From assembly GCF_022179345.1 (NCBI RefSeq), contig NZ_BPQR01000027.1:1-64000 (forward strand): a DNA stretch of 64,000 bases, given 5' to 3'. Positions 7,823-18,438 of the stretch are shown piece after piece. Both the position numbers and the translations under genes were made by a program. The notes under the pieces were generated by a model, which saw nothing but the letters and a program-made list of their open reading frames with translations, made no database searches and had not been told where the DNA came from. This DNA comes from Methylobacterium jeotgali. Its GTDB lineage: Bacteria; Pseudomonadota; Alphaproteobacteria; Rhizobiales; Beijerinckiaceae. The number at the start of each line of letters is the position of its first letter. Position 1 is the stretch's first letter.

Positions 7823-8332
7823 TCAGGTGTTCGGCGTGGCCTTGCGGGCCGCGGCCTGGGCGGCGGCCTGCGCGTCCTGGCCGGCCTGGCGGGCAGCGTC
7901 GGCACCGGCCTCGGCGGCCTTGCGGGCGTTCTCGGCGCCTTCCTGGAAGGCGCTCTTGGCCCGCTCGGCACCCTCCTGGAAGGCCGACTGCGCGAGGCCG
8001 CCGAACTCCTTGGCCTGCGACTGGATCGCCGCGAACTGGCTGCGGACGAACTCGGCCTGATGCTGCAGCGCCTCCTGCACGTCCTTCGAGCGCACCAGCT
8101 TCTGGGCGAGATCGAAGGCGGCGTTGACGTTCTGCTCGGCGAACTCGAAGCCGCGGGCCGAGGCGTCGCGGGCGTTGTTGCGGGCGGTCTCGGCCGAGCC
8201 CTGGACGGTGTCGGAGGTGCGGCGGGCCGCGCCGATGAAGCTGTCGAACGCCTTGCGGGCCTGCTCGACGCTCTTCTCCGCGAAGTCGCGCATCTCGGTC
8301 GGAATCTCGTAGTTCGGGGGATTGATGCTCAC
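7823..8332 (-). CDS. Phasin (polyhydroxyalkanoate granule-associated protein)
   Basis: The 169-residue protein is almost wholly amphipathic helix, rich in Ala, Gln and Glu, with the phasin_2 pattern: FAEKSVEQARKAFDSFIGAA, then a stretch on to LVRSKDVQEALQHQAEFVRS and an Ala-rich tail. Two near-identical heptads, AQSAFQEGAERAKSAFQEGA, sit near residue 130. Phasins coat cytoplasmic polyhydroxybutyrate granules and control their size and number. The GTG at 8332 follows a strong aaggagacacgac and encodes VSINPPNYEIP, a typical phasin opening; an ATG at 8434 would add a basic non-family lead. A palindrome at 8395-8409 lies 62 bp upstream and a terminator follows the gene, so it is a single-gene unit. 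Confidence 0.9.
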   Translation of the reverse strand: MSINPPNYEIPTEMRDFAEKSVEQARKAFDSFIGAARRTSDTVQGSAETARNNARDASARGFEFAEQNVNAAFDLAQKLVRSKDVQEALQHQAEFVRSQFAAIQSQAKEFGGLAQSAFQEGAERAKSAFQEGAENARKAAEAGADAARQAGQDAQAAAQAAARKATPNT

Positions 8333-8394
8333 GTCGTGTCTCCTTCCGTGTCTGGGCCGAGCCCGCTTGGCGCGGGTCGTGGGGCCGATTCGCT

Positions 8395-8409
8395 TTGTGC
8401 ACTGCACAA
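8395..8409. promoter_or_regulatory. Palindromic operator-like site upstream of the phasin gene
   Basis: The sequence ttgtgca-c-tgcacaa is a perfect 7-bp inverted repeat around one central base. It lies 62 bp before the phasin start on the minus strand, the right place for a promoter-proximal operator. TGC/GCA dyads are the reported target of PhaR/AniA, which represses phasin genes when no polymer is present; applying that here is inference. Confidence 0.5.
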
Positions 8410-8563
8410 TAGCAGATTCGCGCGGCGAAGCCACCCCGCGCCCGGTGTATTAAGGTTGACGGTGGGTAAACGTGTGACGCCTGCTTGAAGTGTCCAGCCC
8501 CTCCGGGCATTCGCCCTATACTCGTCCAGCCCCGTCATCTTGTCCGTCAATCCACGGTTGCCC

Positions 8564-11107
8564 ATGACCAGCGACGCGTCCGGCGCCCCGGCGCCGGAGA
8601 GCCAGCAGGCCGAGAGGTCGTCCCTCGCCCCCGCGCTCGCGGCCTGGGCGGCCGATCCGCGCCTGGCCGCCGCGACCGCGCCGGATGCGCCCTTCCTGGT
8701 GCTCTCGGGAGACGGTGCGCGCGTGCGCCTCGCCTCGCCCGCCGCGGCCGCCCTCGCCGGGGCCGCGGCCGGCCTCGCCGCCGAGATCGGCCGGCTGCGC
8801 CCGCCGGAGGACGGGTTCCTCCTCGCCCGCCTGCGCCTCGATCCCCGCCGCATCGCAGCGCCCGCCGCCTGCCTCGTCGCCCGAGGCCGGGACGCCGCGG
8901 AGGCGCCGGTGCTGCTGCTCGCGCCCGCCGCGCCCCTGCCGCGCCGGCGGGTGGCCGGGACGGCACCGCCCGTGCCCGCTCCCGCGCCGCCCGCGCCCGA
9001 AGAGGCGCCCGCCCCCGCTGTTGCGTCGGAGTCTCCACCCGCGCCGGAGCCGGTCGCCGAACCCCTGCCCCCGTTGCCGGCTCCCGGCGAGCGCTTCGTC
9101 TGGCGCGGCGACGCCGCCGGCCGCCTCTCGGGCGATGGCCCCTTCGCGCGCCTCCTCGGCGGCCGGAGCTGGCAGGCGCTGGCGGCGGAGGGAACCCTGC
9201 GCGAGGCCGATGCGCTGCTCGCGGCGCTCGCCGGCACCGCGACCTTCCGCGCCCTGCCCGCCATCCTGGCCCTCGAGGCGGCCGGGCGCCGGCTCACGGT
9301 CGCGCTCTCCGGCGTCCCCCTCGCCCGGGCCGGCCGGCCCTTCGCGGGCTTTGCCGGCTTCGGGCTGGTGCGCGCGGTCGCGCCCCTGGCGGAGGAGCCG
9401 GCGACGGAGATCGTTCCGGAGAGCGCGGAACCGGGCAACGGGGAGCCCGTCGAACCCGCGCCGGCCCTCGGCCCGGAGGAGGCCGAGTCTCAGCCGCTCT
9501 CCCTCAACGAGCACGATGCCTTCCACGAGATCGCCCGCGCCCTGCGGGCGCGCTTTGCCGGCGACGACGCGATCGAGACGGCCCGCGCCGAGGAGACCGA
9601 CCCGACGGCGGCCCGGATCACGCCCTTTCCCGGCCCCCGCGGGGCCGAGTCCGCCGCGGCCGCGCTCCTCGAGGGCGTGCCGGCGGCGCTCCTCGTCTGC
9701 CGGGACGGGCGCATCCTCCACGCCAACCGCCGCTTCCTCGCCCTGTCCGGCCACGACGATCTCGCCGCGCTGCGGGAGGCGGACCCGAATCGCCCCGGCG
9801 AGACCCCGCTGGAGCGCCTGTTCGGCCTGTCGCCCCTCGGCCGGCGCGGCGAGCTCGGCCCCGGCCTCCATCCCGTGCCGATGGCGACGCGGCACGCGGG
9901 GCTCCTCGACGTCACGGTCGAGAGCGCGCCGCTCCCGTGGCCCGGCGAGCCGGCGGACTGCCTGTTGGTGCGGCCGGCCGGCGAGGCCGGTCCCCGCGAG
10001 GCCGCGCGGGGACTCGCCGACACGGTCCGCGCGGCGCGGGCAAGCGACGCGGAGGCCGCCCTCGACGCGGTGGCCGAGGCGGTGGCGACCCTCGACCGCG
10101 CCGGCCGCCTGCTCTCGCTGAACCGGGCCGCGGCATTGCTGTTCCGCGGGGAGGCCCGCGAGCTCGTCGGCACCGGCCTGCCCGACCTGTTCGAGCCCGC
10201 CGACCGCGGTGCGGTGCGGGCCCTGGTCGAGGCGCCGGGCACCGGAGCCCGCGAGGCGCGGCTCGCGGGCTCGGAGCCGCCGGAGAGCCCGACGGTCAGC
10301 CTCGTCCTGACGTCGCCGCGGGCGGATGGCCGCCGCATCCTGCTCCTGCGCCGGGCCGAAGCGGGCGCCTCCTCGGCAGCCCATGATGAGGCCCGCCTCG
10401 CCGGAGCCCGCGCCGATTACGTGACGCGCCTGCGCGAGGGCGTGCGTCCGCCGGTGCAGGGCATCCTCGGCTCGGCCGGGATGATCCTCGCCGAGGGCGA
10501 CGGCCCCCTCGGATCGGACAGCTACCGGGAGGCCCTGCGCGACATCCGGGCCTCGGGCGAGGAGCTTCTCGTGCTGATCGACGAGCTCGAGGAGCTCGCC
10601 CGGATCGAGGCCGGACGCCGGGACCTCGCCGCCGGGCCGCTCGCCCTCAACGACCTCGTCGCCGGCTGCGTCGCCGCGCTCCAGCCCTACGCCGCCCGCG
10701 GCCGGGTGGTGCTGCGCACGAGCTTCTCCGAGGACCTGCCCCTGCTCATGGCCGACGGCAGCGCCCTGCGCCGGAGCGTCCTCGGCCTCCTCGCCGCGGC
10801 GATCCGCGACACCGGGGCCGGGGGGCAGGTGATCGTCTCGACGACCCTCTCCGAGCGCGGCGAGGTCACCCTGCGCATCCGCGACACCGGCGAGGGGCTC
10901 GGCGAGGCGGAGATCGCCGCGCTGATGTCGCCCTTCGCCCCCCGCCCGGCCGCGTCCGGCCGCGAGACGCCGGGCGCGGCGATGGGCCTGTCGCTGATGA
11001 AGGCCCTCGTCGAGGCGAACCGCGGCCGCTTCCGTCTCACCAGTCGCCGCGGCGAGGGCACGCTCGTCGAGATCCTGTTCCCGCTGCCGAGGGCGATGAG
11101 CGCCTGA
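8564..11107 (+). CDS. PAS-containing histidine-kinase-like protein with degenerate catalytic core
   Basis: The 847-residue soluble protein has a Pro/Ala-rich N-terminal half, a PAS domain near 358-410 (LLEGVPAALLVCRDGRILHA), a second PAS near 500-570, a dimerisation-helix region around 605-680 and a C-terminal HATPase-like domain. In the dimerisation helix the site of the phospho-acceptor His holds Glu (E625 in RLREGVRPPVQG). In the ATPase domain the N-box Asn is replaced (A745 in GLLAAAIRDT), while the G1 box DTGEGLG and part of G2 (AAMGLSLMK) remain. It therefore probably senses and signals without autophosphorylation on His. The ATG at 8564 is used; a TTG at 8540 is also possible, and neither has a strong ribosome site. 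No response regulator is adjacent. Confidence 0.8.
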   Translation: MTSDASGAPAPESQQAERSSLAPALAAWAADPRLAAATAPDAPFLVLSGDGARVRLASPAAAALAGAAAGLAAEIGRLRPPEDGFLLARLRLDPRRIAAPAACLVARGRDAAEAPVLLLAPAAPLPRRRVAGTAPPVPAPAPPAPEEAPAPAVASESPPAPEPVAEPLPPLPAPGERFVWRGDAAGRLSGDGPFARLLGGRSWQALAAEGTLREADALLAALAGTATFRALPAILALEAAGRRLTVALSGVPLARAGRPFAGFAGFGLVRAVAPLAEEPATEIVPESAEPGNGEPVEPAPALGPEEAESQPLSLNEHDAFHEIARALRARFAGDDAIETARAEETDPTAARITPFPGPRGAESAAAALLEGVPAALLVCRDGRILHANRRFLALSGHDDLAALREADPNRPGETPLERLFGLSPLGRRGELGPGLHPVPMATRHAGLLDVTVESAPLPWPGEPADCLLVRPAGEAGPREAARGLADTVRAARASDAEAALDAVAEAVATLDRAGRLLSLNRAAALLFRGEARELVGTGLPDLFEPADRGAVRALVEAPGTGAREARLAGSEPPESPTVSLVLTSPRADGRRILLLRRAEAGASSAAHDEARLAGARADYVTRLREGVRPPVQGILGSAGMILAEGDGPLGSDSYREALRDIRASGEELLVLIDELEELARIEAGRRDLAAGPLALNDLVAGCVAALQPYAARGRVVLRTSFSEDLPLLMADGSALRRSVLGLLAAAIRDTGAGGQVIVSTTLSERGEVTLRIRDTGEGLGEAEIAALMSPFAPRPAASGRETPGAAMGLSLMKALVEANRGRFRLTSRRGEGTLVEILFPLPRAMSA

Positions 11108-11152
11108 CGCCCATCGCCGCCCGGCGCGAGACAATCCCGAAGGCTTGTCATC

Positions 11153-11179
11153 CCCGCGTGCGATCGGATCGCGCGCGGG
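11153..11179 (+). terminator. Hairpin after the kinase-like gene
   Basis: The arms cccgcgtgcga (11153-11163) and tcgcgcgcggg (11169-11179) pair with one G-T wobble around a tcgga loop, 46 bp past the stop codon. No T-run follows, so termination strength is uncertain. The rest of the 335-bp gap up to acs carries the promoter candidate listed next and no gene. Confidence 0.45.
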
Positions 11180-11260
11180 TCGGCGTATAATCCGCGCCCG
11201 GCGGCATTTCGGTATCGATTTCCGTGCCTTGCGGCCGGCGGACGTGTACTTTCGCCTCGC

Positions 11261-11289
11261 TTGACAGCCGCGAAACCGGGCGCCTAGCT
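11261..11289 (+). promoter_or_regulatory. Candidate sigma-70 promoter for acs
   Basis: A perfect TTGACA at 11261-11266 is followed by 17 bp and then CTAGCT at 11284-11289, a moderate -10 box. It lies about 155 bp before the acs start, leaving a leader with no recognised riboswitch. A TATAAT at 11186-11191 farther upstream lacks a fitting -35 box. Confidence 0.45.
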
Positions 11290-11442
11290 GCCGGGGTATG
11301 GTGCTCGCCTCCCGGTTCCGGCCGGTGCGGGGAGCGTCGCGGCGGCCGGAGGGCCGGCGCCGAAGGTTCAGGGACGCCGGGCAGGCGCGGGGGCGAGGGG
11401 CCTCCCGCGGAACGATCGGGCGCCGTGCAGGGAAGAGATGCG

Positions 11443-13392
<1,950 letters not shown>

Positions 13393-13462
13393 GCCGGCGA
13401 AGATGCGGCCCGGACCGGACCGGGCCGCGCAAAACTGTTACAAACTCTTACGAATGCGTGAA

Positions 13463-13501
13463 CCTGCACGGCCGCTCTCTTGGGCGGCGCGGCCGTGCAG
13501 G
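13463..13501. repeat. Perfect 13-bp inverted repeat between acs and the transporter
   Basis: Arms cctgcacggccgc (13463-13475) and gcggccgtgcagg (13489-13501) flank a 13-base spacer. It lies 70 bp past the acs stop and 120 bp before the transporter start. Lack of a T-run argues against a simple terminator; it could be a protein-binding dyad or an RNA hairpin. Confidence 0.5.
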
Positions 13502-13620
13502 CTAGCGTTGCGAAATCCGCTCGGCCGCGAAGAGCCCTGCGGGCGCGGGCCCTGCGGCCCCAAGCCGGAATCCCCGCCAGAGGGACCGGTACGCACGCGT
13601 TCTCGAGGAGGAAACCGACA

Positions 13621-15354
13621 ATGGCCGTAGGCACCGCAGTTCCGCGGGCGGGGGACGCGACGAGACCGATGACGAAGGCTGAGAAGCGCGTCATCTTCGC
13701 CTCGTCGCTCGGCACCGTGTTCGAGTGGTACGACTTCTATCTCTACGGCTCGCTCGCCGCGATCATCGGCGCGCAGTTCTTCAACGTTCTCGGCCCCGAC
13801 GGCAAGCCGCTCTACGACGAGGCGACGCGCAACATCTTCGCGCTGCTCGCCTTCGCCGCGGGCTTCATCGTGCGCCCGTTCGGGGCCCTGGTGTTCGGCC
13901 GCATCGGCGACCTCGTCGGCCGCAAGTACACCTTCCTCGTCACGATCCTGCTCATGGGCGTGTCGACCTTCATCGTCGGCATCCTGCCCAGCGCCACGAG
14001 CATCGGCATCGCCGCCCCGATCATCCTGATCATCCTGCGCCTGCTCCAGGGCCTGGCGCTCGGCGGCGAGTACGGAGGCGCGGCGACCTACGTGGCCGAG
14101 CACGCTCCGAACGGGCGGCGCGGCTTCTACACGAGCTGGATCCAGACGACGGCGACCCTCGGGCTGTTCCTCTCCCTGATCGTCATCCTCGCGACCCGCA
14201 CCATCACGGGCGAGGAGGCCTTCCGCGAGTGGGGCTGGCGCATTCCGTTCCTGGTCTCGGTGGTGCTGCTCGGCATCTCCGTCTGGATCCGTCTGCAGCT
14301 CTCCGAGTCCCCCGCCTTCAAGAAGATGAAGGAAGAGGGCCAGACCTCAAAGGCGCCGCTGAAGGAGGCCTTCGGCGAGTGGCGCAACGCCAAGATCGCG
14401 CTCGTCGCGCTGCTCGGCCTCACCGCCGGCCAGGGCGTCGTCTGGTACACCGGCCAGTTCTACGCGCTGTTCTTCCTGCAATCGATCCTGAAGGTCGACG
14501 GCTACACCTCGAACCTGCTCATCGCCTGGTCGCTCGTGTTCGGCACCGGCTTCTTCGTGTTCTTCGGCTGGCTCTCTGACAAGATCGGCCGCAAGCCGAT
14601 CATCCTGGCCGGCTGCGCGATCGCGGCAGTGAGCTACTTCACGATCTTCCACCACATCACTGCCATTGCCAACCCGAACCTCGAGAAGGCCATCCAGACC
14701 GTGAAGGTCTCGGTGATCGCCGATCCCAAGCAGTGTGGCGACCTGTTCAATCCGGTCGGCACGCGCAAGTTCACCGCGCCCTGCGACCTCGCCCGCGACT
14801 TCCTCGCCAAGTCGTCGGTGAAGTACACCACCGAGGCCGCCCCGACGGGCCAACCGGTGCGGATCAAGGTCAACGACACCGAGATCCCGGTGACGGACGG
14901 CCTTTCGTCGGCCGATCTCGGCAAGGCGGCGAACCCGGTGCTCCAGGCGGCCGGCTACCCCAAGGCGGGCGATCCGGGCATCGTGAAGATGTCGAACCCC
15001 TTCGACATCTTCCGCGCCCAGACCGCCTCCATCATCGGGCTGCTGTTCGTCCTCGTCCTCTTCGTGACGATGGTCTACGGCCCGATCGCCGCCGCGCTGG
15101 TGGAGCTGTTCCCGACCCGGATCCGCTACTCCGGCATGTCGCTGCCCTACCATATCGGCAACGGCTGGTTCGGCGGCCTGCTGCCGGCCACCGCCTTCGC
15201 GATGGTGGCCGCCACGGGCGACATCTACTACGGCCTCTGGTACCCGATCGCGATCGCCGTCATGACCGTGCTGGTCGGCCTGTTCTTCGTGCCGGAGACC
15301 AAGGACCGGGACATCTTCGCCGACATCGACGGCGTCCCGCCGGCGCGTCACTGA
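13621..15354 (+). CDS. MFS transporter of the metabolite:H+ symporter (MHS, ProP-like) family
   Basis: The 577-residue protein has 12 predicted membrane helices in two halves. The MHS signature is clear: SLGTVFEWYDFYLYGSLAA at the first helix, GRIGDLVGRKY in loop 2-3, GEYGGAATYVAEH in helix 4 and a second GRK motif at DKIGRKP. Family members couple uptake of organic acids, proline/betaine or aromatics to protons. Unusually, about 110 residues (351-458) are inserted between helices in the second half, with two Cys (KQCGDLF and APCDLAR) that may form a disulfide outside the membrane; typical MHS proteins are about 430-450 residues. An aggaggaaa box precedes the ATG. Position after acs suggests carboxylate transport, but that is inference. 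Confidence 0.85.
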   Translation: MAVGTAVPRAGDATRPMTKAEKRVIFASSLGTVFEWYDFYLYGSLAAIIGAQFFNVLGPDGKPLYDEATRNIFALLAFAAGFIVRPFGALVFGRIGDLVGRKYTFLVTILLMGVSTFIVGILPSATSIGIAAPIILIILRLLQGLALGGEYGGAATYVAEHAPNGRRGFYTSWIQTTATLGLFLSLIVILATRTITGEEAFREWGWRIPFLVSVVLLGISVWIRLQLSESPAFKKMKEEGQTSKAPLKEAFGEWRNAKIALVALLGLTAGQGVVWYTGQFYALFFLQSILKVDGYTSNLLIAWSLVFGTGFFVFFGWLSDKIGRKPIILAGCAIAAVSYFTIFHHITAIANPNLEKAIQTVKVSVIADPKQCGDLFNPVGTRKFTAPCDLARDFLAKSSVKYTTEAAPTGQPVRIKVNDTEIPVTDGLSSADLGKAANPVLQAAGYPKAGDPGIVKMSNPFDIFRAQTASIIGLLFVLVLFVTMVYGPIAAALVELFPTRIRYSGMSLPYHIGNGWFGGLLPATAFAMVAATGDIYYGLWYPIAIAVMTVLVGLFFVPETKDRDIFADIDGVPPARH

Positions 15355-15365
15355 TCCGACGATGC

Positions 15366-15390
15366 GCGGCCCGCCGACCCGGCGGGCCGC
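15366..15390. terminator. First of two hairpins after the transporter gene
   Basis: A perfect 10-bp stem, gcggcccgcc/ggcgggccgc, closes a gaccc loop nine bases after the stop codon. No T-run follows directly; it probably acts with the next hairpin. Confidence 0.6.
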
Positions 15391-15406
15391 CCTCGAACTC
15401 TCCCAT

Positions 15407-15440
15407 GCCGCCGCCCCACCGGGCGGCGGCACTTCTTTTC
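15407..15440 (+). terminator. Intrinsic terminator after the transporter gene
   Basis: A perfect 10-bp stem, gccgccgccc (15407-15416) with gggcggcggc (15421-15430), is followed by acttcttttc. This is the likely end of the transporter transcript and separates it from the convergent glycosyltransferase. Confidence 0.75.
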
Positions 15441-15474
15441 GGGACGCGCCCGGGCTTCGTCCCGCGGGCCGCCC

Positions 15475-16656
15475 TCAGCCGGGATCGTACTCCGTGAGGC
15501 TCTCGAGCTCCGCGAGTTCCTGCGGCGAGATCGAGCGGTCGTTTCGGTCGCTGACCCGGCAGTACTGGTGCATCCGGAAGTCGAACCCGGTCTCCTCAAA
15601 CGAGACCGGCGTGTTGTAGCGCCGCCCGGCCTGGAAGCTGAACGCGCCGAGAAGGTTGAACTCGGAGAAGGCGTCCTTCTGCAGCAGATGCCCCTCGATC
15701 GCCCCGTAGTCGAAGCCGTGCGTGGCGACGAACCAGGCGTGGAGGTCCTCGTAGAGCGCCCGCGGGTAGGCGAAGGGGAAGCCGCACATGAACTCGTGGT
15801 CGACCTGGCGGAGCATGAAGCGCGAGGTCACCTCCTGCCAGGGGATCGCGACGAACCGGCGGTAGAGCGAGTCGTAGCTGCGATGGAAGAGCAGCGGCAC
15901 GTCGCCGTCCATGTAGCGGGACAGGTCGGTCGGCTCGAAGAAGATGCAGTCGCTGTCGACGTGGAAGATGACGTCCTCGGCGACGAAGGTGTGGGACATC
16001 AGCTTGGTGATCTGCTGGCCGATGTAGTCGTTCGCGTAGGGCTCGCAGAGCACGAGCCGCGCGAAGTCGAAGCAGGCTACCACCGGCGCGATGGCCCATT
16101 CCGAGGAGGGCTGGCAGACGACGACGAGGCTGTCGAAGCCGGTGCAGTGCTTCCCGATCGAGCGGAGCGCGAAGTAAAGCCGGAACGCGTCGGCGTGATA
16201 GGTGCGGATCAGGATGCCGCGGGTCTGCGTCCTCGGGCGCTCCCGCTCGGCGGCGAGCGCCTGGGGCGAGCGCGCGTAGACCCGGCGGCCGGGGCGCAGG
16301 TGGCGCGGCAGAGGGTGGAGACCCTGAGGCTTACCGACCATGAGGTAATGCGCGGTCGGGTCGATCCCGCCGATCGCATCGCCGTAATGCGCCGCGTACC
16401 AAGCGGCGTCGAAGTCGGGTCCCGGCGAGCGCTTCTCGAAGCGCCCGAAGTGCAGGAAGTGCGCAAGGGGATCGAGATCCGTACCCGCGACATCGCCGTA
16501 ACGCCTCAGGTACCAGGCGCCGTCGAACAGTCCAGCCGCCGTCAAAGCACTCAGAAAGGCGCGCATCTCGCGCTTGGTGGCTCGAGGCGTCCGCTTCGGC
16601 CGGAGCACGTCGAGCAGATCGGCGAGAGGGCCGGCGCTGCGTCGTTCCGATGTCAT
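15475..16656 (-). CDS. DUF6492-type glycosyltransferase with N-terminal WY repeats
   Basis: The 393-residue protein has two parts. Residues about 38-115 hold two copies of a roughly 35-residue repeat, FDGAWYLRRYGDVAGTDLDP and FDAAWYAAHYGDAIGGIDP, each ending with a His-x-x-x-x-Gly segment (HFLHFGR, HYLMVGK). This repeat is common in Methylobacterium glycosyltransferases. The rest (about 145-393) is a GT-A-like domain with HVDSDCIFF as the DxD-type metal site, RQVDHEFMCGFPFAYPRALY and a C-terminal HQYCRVSDR. It is probably cytosolic and acts on a surface glycan; substrates are unknown. The ATG at 16656 follows aagagagcgga, a fair ribosome site. It lies 76 bp downstream of purH on the same strand. 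Confidence 0.75.
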   Translation of the reverse strand: MTSERRSAGPLADLLDVLRPKRTPRATKREMRAFLSALTAAGLFDGAWYLRRYGDVAGTDLDPLAHFLHFGRFEKRSPGPDFDAAWYAAHYGDAIGGIDPTAHYLMVGKPQGLHPLPRHLRPGRRVYARSPQALAAERERPRTQTRGILIRTYHADAFRLYFALRSIGKHCTGFDSLVVVCQPSSEWAIAPVVACFDFARLVLCEPYANDYIGQQITKLMSHTFVAEDVIFHVDSDCIFFEPTDLSRYMDGDVPLLFHRSYDSLYRRFVAIPWQEVTSRFMLRQVDHEFMCGFPFAYPRALYEDLHAWFVATHGFDYGAIEGHLLQKDAFSEFNLLGAFSFQAGRRYNTPVSFEETGFDFRMHQYCRVSDRNDRSISPQELAELESLTEYDPG

Positions 16657-16680
16657 TCCGCTCTCTTTTTCTTGTCCGGA

Positions 16681-16698
16681 ACGGCGGATATCCGCCGT
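16681..16698. repeat. Perfect 18-bp palindrome after purH
   Basis: The sequence acggcggatatccgccgt is fully self-complementary. It lies 35 bp past the purH stop and 24 bp before the next gene start on the minus strand. It could slow transcription at the end of purH or bind a dimeric protein; there is no following T-run. Confidence 0.4.
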
Positions 16699-16732
16699 CG
16701 TCGTGGTACCGGCGCTCGCTGTGAAAGCGCGC

Positions 16733-18328
16733 TCAGTGCCGGAAGTGGCGGTGGCCGGTGAAGACCATGGCGAGGCCGGCCGCGTCGGCGGCGGCGATTA
16801 CCTCCGCGTCGCGCATCGAGCCGCCGGGCTGGATCACGGCGGTGGCGCCGGCCTCCGCGGCGGTGAGCAGCCCGTCGGCGAAAGGGAAGAACGCGTCCGA
16901 GGCGACGACGGAGCCCTTGGCGAGGCTCTCCGCCAGCCCGAGGCGGGCGGCCCCCTCCCCGGCCTTCCAGGCGGCGATGCGGGCGGAATCGACCCGCGAC
17001 ATCTGCCCAGCGCCGATCCCCACCGTGGCGCCCTCGCGGGCGTAGACGATGGCGTTCGACTTGACGTGCTTGGCGACCCGGTAGGCGAAGCGCAGATCCG
17101 CGTATTCCCGCTCGCTCGGCGGCCGCTTCGTCACCACGGTGAGCGGCATGTCGTCGACGCTCATCGCGTCGCGCGCCTGCACGAGGAGCCCGCCGGCGAG
17201 GCTCTTCACGGTCTCTCCGGGCGCGCGCGGATCGGGCAGGCCTCCGGCGAGCAGCAGCCGCAGGTTCTTCTTCGCGCGGACGATCGCCGCCGCCTCCTCC
17301 GTGGCGTCGGGGGCGATGATCACCTCGGTGAAGATCTCGACGATGCGCCGGGCGGCCTCCGCGTCGAGGGTGCGGTTCAGGGCGACGATGCCGCCGAAGG
17401 CCGAGGTCGGGTCGCAGGCGAGCGCCCGCTCGTAGGCCTCCGCGAGGCTTGCGCCCTCCGCCACGCCGCAGGGGTTGGCGTGCTTGACGATGACGACCGC
17501 CGCCGCGCGGTCCGGGTCGAACTCGGCCACGCACTCGTAGGCGGCGTCGGTGTCGTTGAGGTTGTTGTAGGAGAGTTCCTTGCCCTGCACCTGCCGGGCG
17601 CTGGCGACGCCGGGCCGCACGGCCCCGGCGGAGCGGTAGAAGGCCGCCGCCTGGTGCGGGTTCTCGCCGTAGCGCAGCCCTTGCGCGAGGCGCCCGCCGG
17701 CGCTGAAGAAGCTCCGCTCGCCCTCCCCCACCTGCGTGGCGAGCCAGGCGGCGATGGCCCCGTCATAGGCGGCGGTGCGGGCGAAGGCGGCCTGCGCCAG
17801 GCGCCGGCGCGTCGCCGCGCCGAGCGAGCCGCCGGTCTCGGTCAGCTCGGCGAGGAGCCCTGCATAGGCGCCGGCCTCGGTGACGACGGCGACGTCCGCG
17901 TGGTTCTTGGCCGCCGCGCGGATCATCGCCGGGCCGCCGACGTCGATGTTCTCGACGCAGTCGTCGTAGGCCCCGCCCTTCGCGAGCGTCTCCTCGAACG
18001 GGTAGAGGTTGACCACGAGGAGGTCGATGGCGCCGATGCCGTGGGCGGCGAGCGCCGCCTGATGCTCGGGGTTGTCGCGCACGGCGAGAAGGCCCCCGTG
18101 CACCGCCGGGTGCAGGGTCTTCACCCGCCCGTCCATCATCTCGGGAAAGCCCGTCAGCTCGGCGACCTCGCGCACGGGCAGCCCCGCCTCGGAGAGCGCC
18201 CGGTAGGTGCCGCCCGTCGAGACCAGCTCGACGCCGTGGCCGACGAGCGCCCGCGCGAAATCGACGAGCCCGGTCTTGTCGGAGACGGAGAGCAGCGCGC
18301 GGGTGATCCGCACCGAGTCGTGGGACAT
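16733..18328 (-). CDS. purH: Bifunctional AICAR formyltransferase / IMP cyclohydrolase
   Basis: The 531-residue protein carries out the last two steps of purine synthesis: formylation of AICAR with 10-formyl-THF and ring closure to IMP. The N-terminal MGS-like IMP cyclohydrolase domain (1-200) shows [28 protein letters not shown] and [15 protein letters not shown]; the transformylase part shows [12 protein letters not shown], the catalytic KHANPCGVA and AFGGIVALN, ending [13 protein letters not shown] and FTGHRHFRH. The ATG at 18328 gives the standard [17 protein letters not shown] start, although the frame stays open far upstream because of the high GC. It follows the heparinase-like gene after 110 bp, an order usual in Rhizobiales. 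Confidence 0.97.
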   Translation of the reverse strand: MSHDSVRITRALLSVSDKTGLVDFARALVGHGVELVSTGGTYRALSEAGLPVREVAELTGFPEMMDGRVKTLHPAVHGGLLAVRDNPEHQAALAAHGIGAIDLLVVNLYPFEETLAKGGAYDDCVENIDVGGPAMIRAAAKNHADVAVVTEAGAYAGLLAELTETGGSLGAATRRRLAQAAFARTAAYDGAIAAWLATQVGEGERSFFSAGGRLAQGLRYGENPHQAAAFYRSAGAVRPGVASARQVQGKELSYNNLNDTDAAYECVAEFDPDRAAAVVIVKHANPCGVAEGASLAEAYERALACDPTSAFGGIVALNRTLDAEAARRIVEIFTEVIIAPDATEEAAAIVRAKKNLRLLLAGGLPDPRAPGETVKSLAGGLLVQARDAMSVDDMPLTVVTKRPPSEREYADLRFAYRVAKHVKSNAIVYAREGATVGIGAGQMSRVDSARIAAWKAGEGAARLGLAESLAKGSVVASDAFFPFADGLLTAAEAGATAVIQPGGSMRDAEVIAAADAAGLAMVFTGHRHFRH

Positions 18329-18438
18329 CGAAGCCTCTGGAAACCCTGTCCGTTCGCGCGCCCGGCCCGTGGTCGGGGCGCGGGGGGCGCGTCTCCGCGC
18401 CGGTAACACGAACGGCCCCGGCCCGGCCAGCGGCGGCC

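Noticed and set aside
11186..11191. TATAAT as -10 box of acs
   Set aside because: The -35 position at 17 bp spacing reads atcgga, and it overlaps the end of the hairpin region; the TTGACA at 11261 is a better candidate.
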